Assembly (NCBI GenBank): GCA_950060715.1
Contig: CATLVA010000093.1
Coordinates: forward strand, 1 to 6,362
Origin: an uncultured Oligoflexia bacterium
GTDB taxonomy: Bacteria > Bdellovibrionota > Bacteriovoracia > Bacteriovoracales > Bacteriovoracaceae
DNA: 6,362 nt
Direction: 5' to 3'
Below are positions 6,251 to 6,362 of the stretch, in pieces. Position 1 is the first letter of the stretch, and the number at the start of each line of letters is the position of its first letter. The position numbers and the translations under genes are program-made. Below the pieces are notes generated by a model. That model was given only the letters and a program-made list of their open reading frames with translations. It ran no database searches and was not told the DNA's origin.

Positions 6251-6287
6251 AATTTGTCTCCTCGTGTAAGTAAAGTTTAAGTTCTGT

Positions 6288-6305
6288 TCGACATTTATTA
6301 GTCGA
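6288..6305. promoter_or_regulatory. Inverted repeat upstream of dps, possible operator
   Basis: TCGAC and GTCGA are separated by the eight bases ATTTATTA, 38 bases upstream of the dps start. The AT-only spacer flanked by GC-containing arms, in an otherwise AT-rich leader, fits a dimeric regulator site, and Dps genes are commonly under peroxide or iron regulators. The arms are only 5 bp, so chance is possible, and I cannot name the regulator. Confidence 0.3.
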
Positions 6306-6348
6306 GGGGGTGGTTCATGTCCCTTACAAACTAAAAATACCTACTATT

Positions 6349-6357
6349 ATTATGCCA
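6349..6357 (-). promoter_or_regulatory. Possible extended -10 element for the dps operon
   Basis: The minus strand reads TGGCATAAT, a TG followed after one base by CATAAT (five of six matches to TATAAT). The -35 region would fall outside the window. If used, the leader would be about 90 bases and would contain the inverted repeat at 6288-6305. This is weak evidence from a single element. Confidence 0.25.
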
Positions 6358-6362
6358 TATCC

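Noticed and set aside
1..6362. tRNA, rRNA, CRISPR array, insertion sequence or phage genes
   Set aside because: No cloverleaf, spaced direct repeats, transposase motifs or terminal inverted repeats were seen on either strand.

Overview
The window is AT-rich, tightly packed bacterial DNA carrying six intact genes, one gene cut by the window edge, one gene remnant, and one short gene too small for usual ORF cut-offs. Several proteins have signal peptides or a lipobox, and many are Lys/Asn/Ile-rich secreted proteins with no recognisable family. With convergent, almost gapless packing, this suggests a Gram-negative delta-proteobacterium-like lineage such as Bdellovibrionota (Bacteriovorax/Halobacteriovorax type). 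That assignment is an inference from gene style; no rRNA or other marker gene is present.

Left part (1-1915). A secreted protein made of five exact 36-residue cysteine-paired repeats runs off the left edge. It converges with, and overlaps by 20 bp, the remnant of a SCO1/SenC copper-chaperone gene on the minus strand. The remnant keeps the C-terminal half, is broken by an in-frame TAA, and lacks the CxxxC half. Upstream of it on the same strand lies a secreted 286-residue protein of unknown function, read from a GTG codon with a strong Shine-Dalgarno.

Middle (2022-3737, plus strand). A MscS-family mechanosensitive channel, probably translated from a leaderless mRNA, is followed after 18 bp by a lipoprotein with a zinc-protease HEMGH motif. 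The two look like one operon. Its last stop codon touches the stop codon of the opposing operon with no base between them.

Right part (6250 down to 3738, minus strand). A four-cistron operon reads Dps ferritin, then a formate/nitrite-transporter (FNT) family membrane protein, then a 46-residue ORF, then a protein with a degenerate receiver-like domain and three BON domains. Gaps are 30, 14 and 9 bp. Dps protects DNA and detoxifies iron and peroxide. BON domains occur in osmotic and envelope stress proteins, so a stress-response unit is a reasonable inference.

The most interesting point is that the 46-residue ORF and the BON ORF are in the same frame, separated only by one TAG and three codons. 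The small ORF ends with what looks like the first strand of the receiver-like fold that continues in the BON ORF. This is either a recently split gene, amber readthrough, or a two-piece domain. The second is the 36-residue repeat protein, in which one repeat has lost both cysteines together, revealing the likely disulfide pairing.
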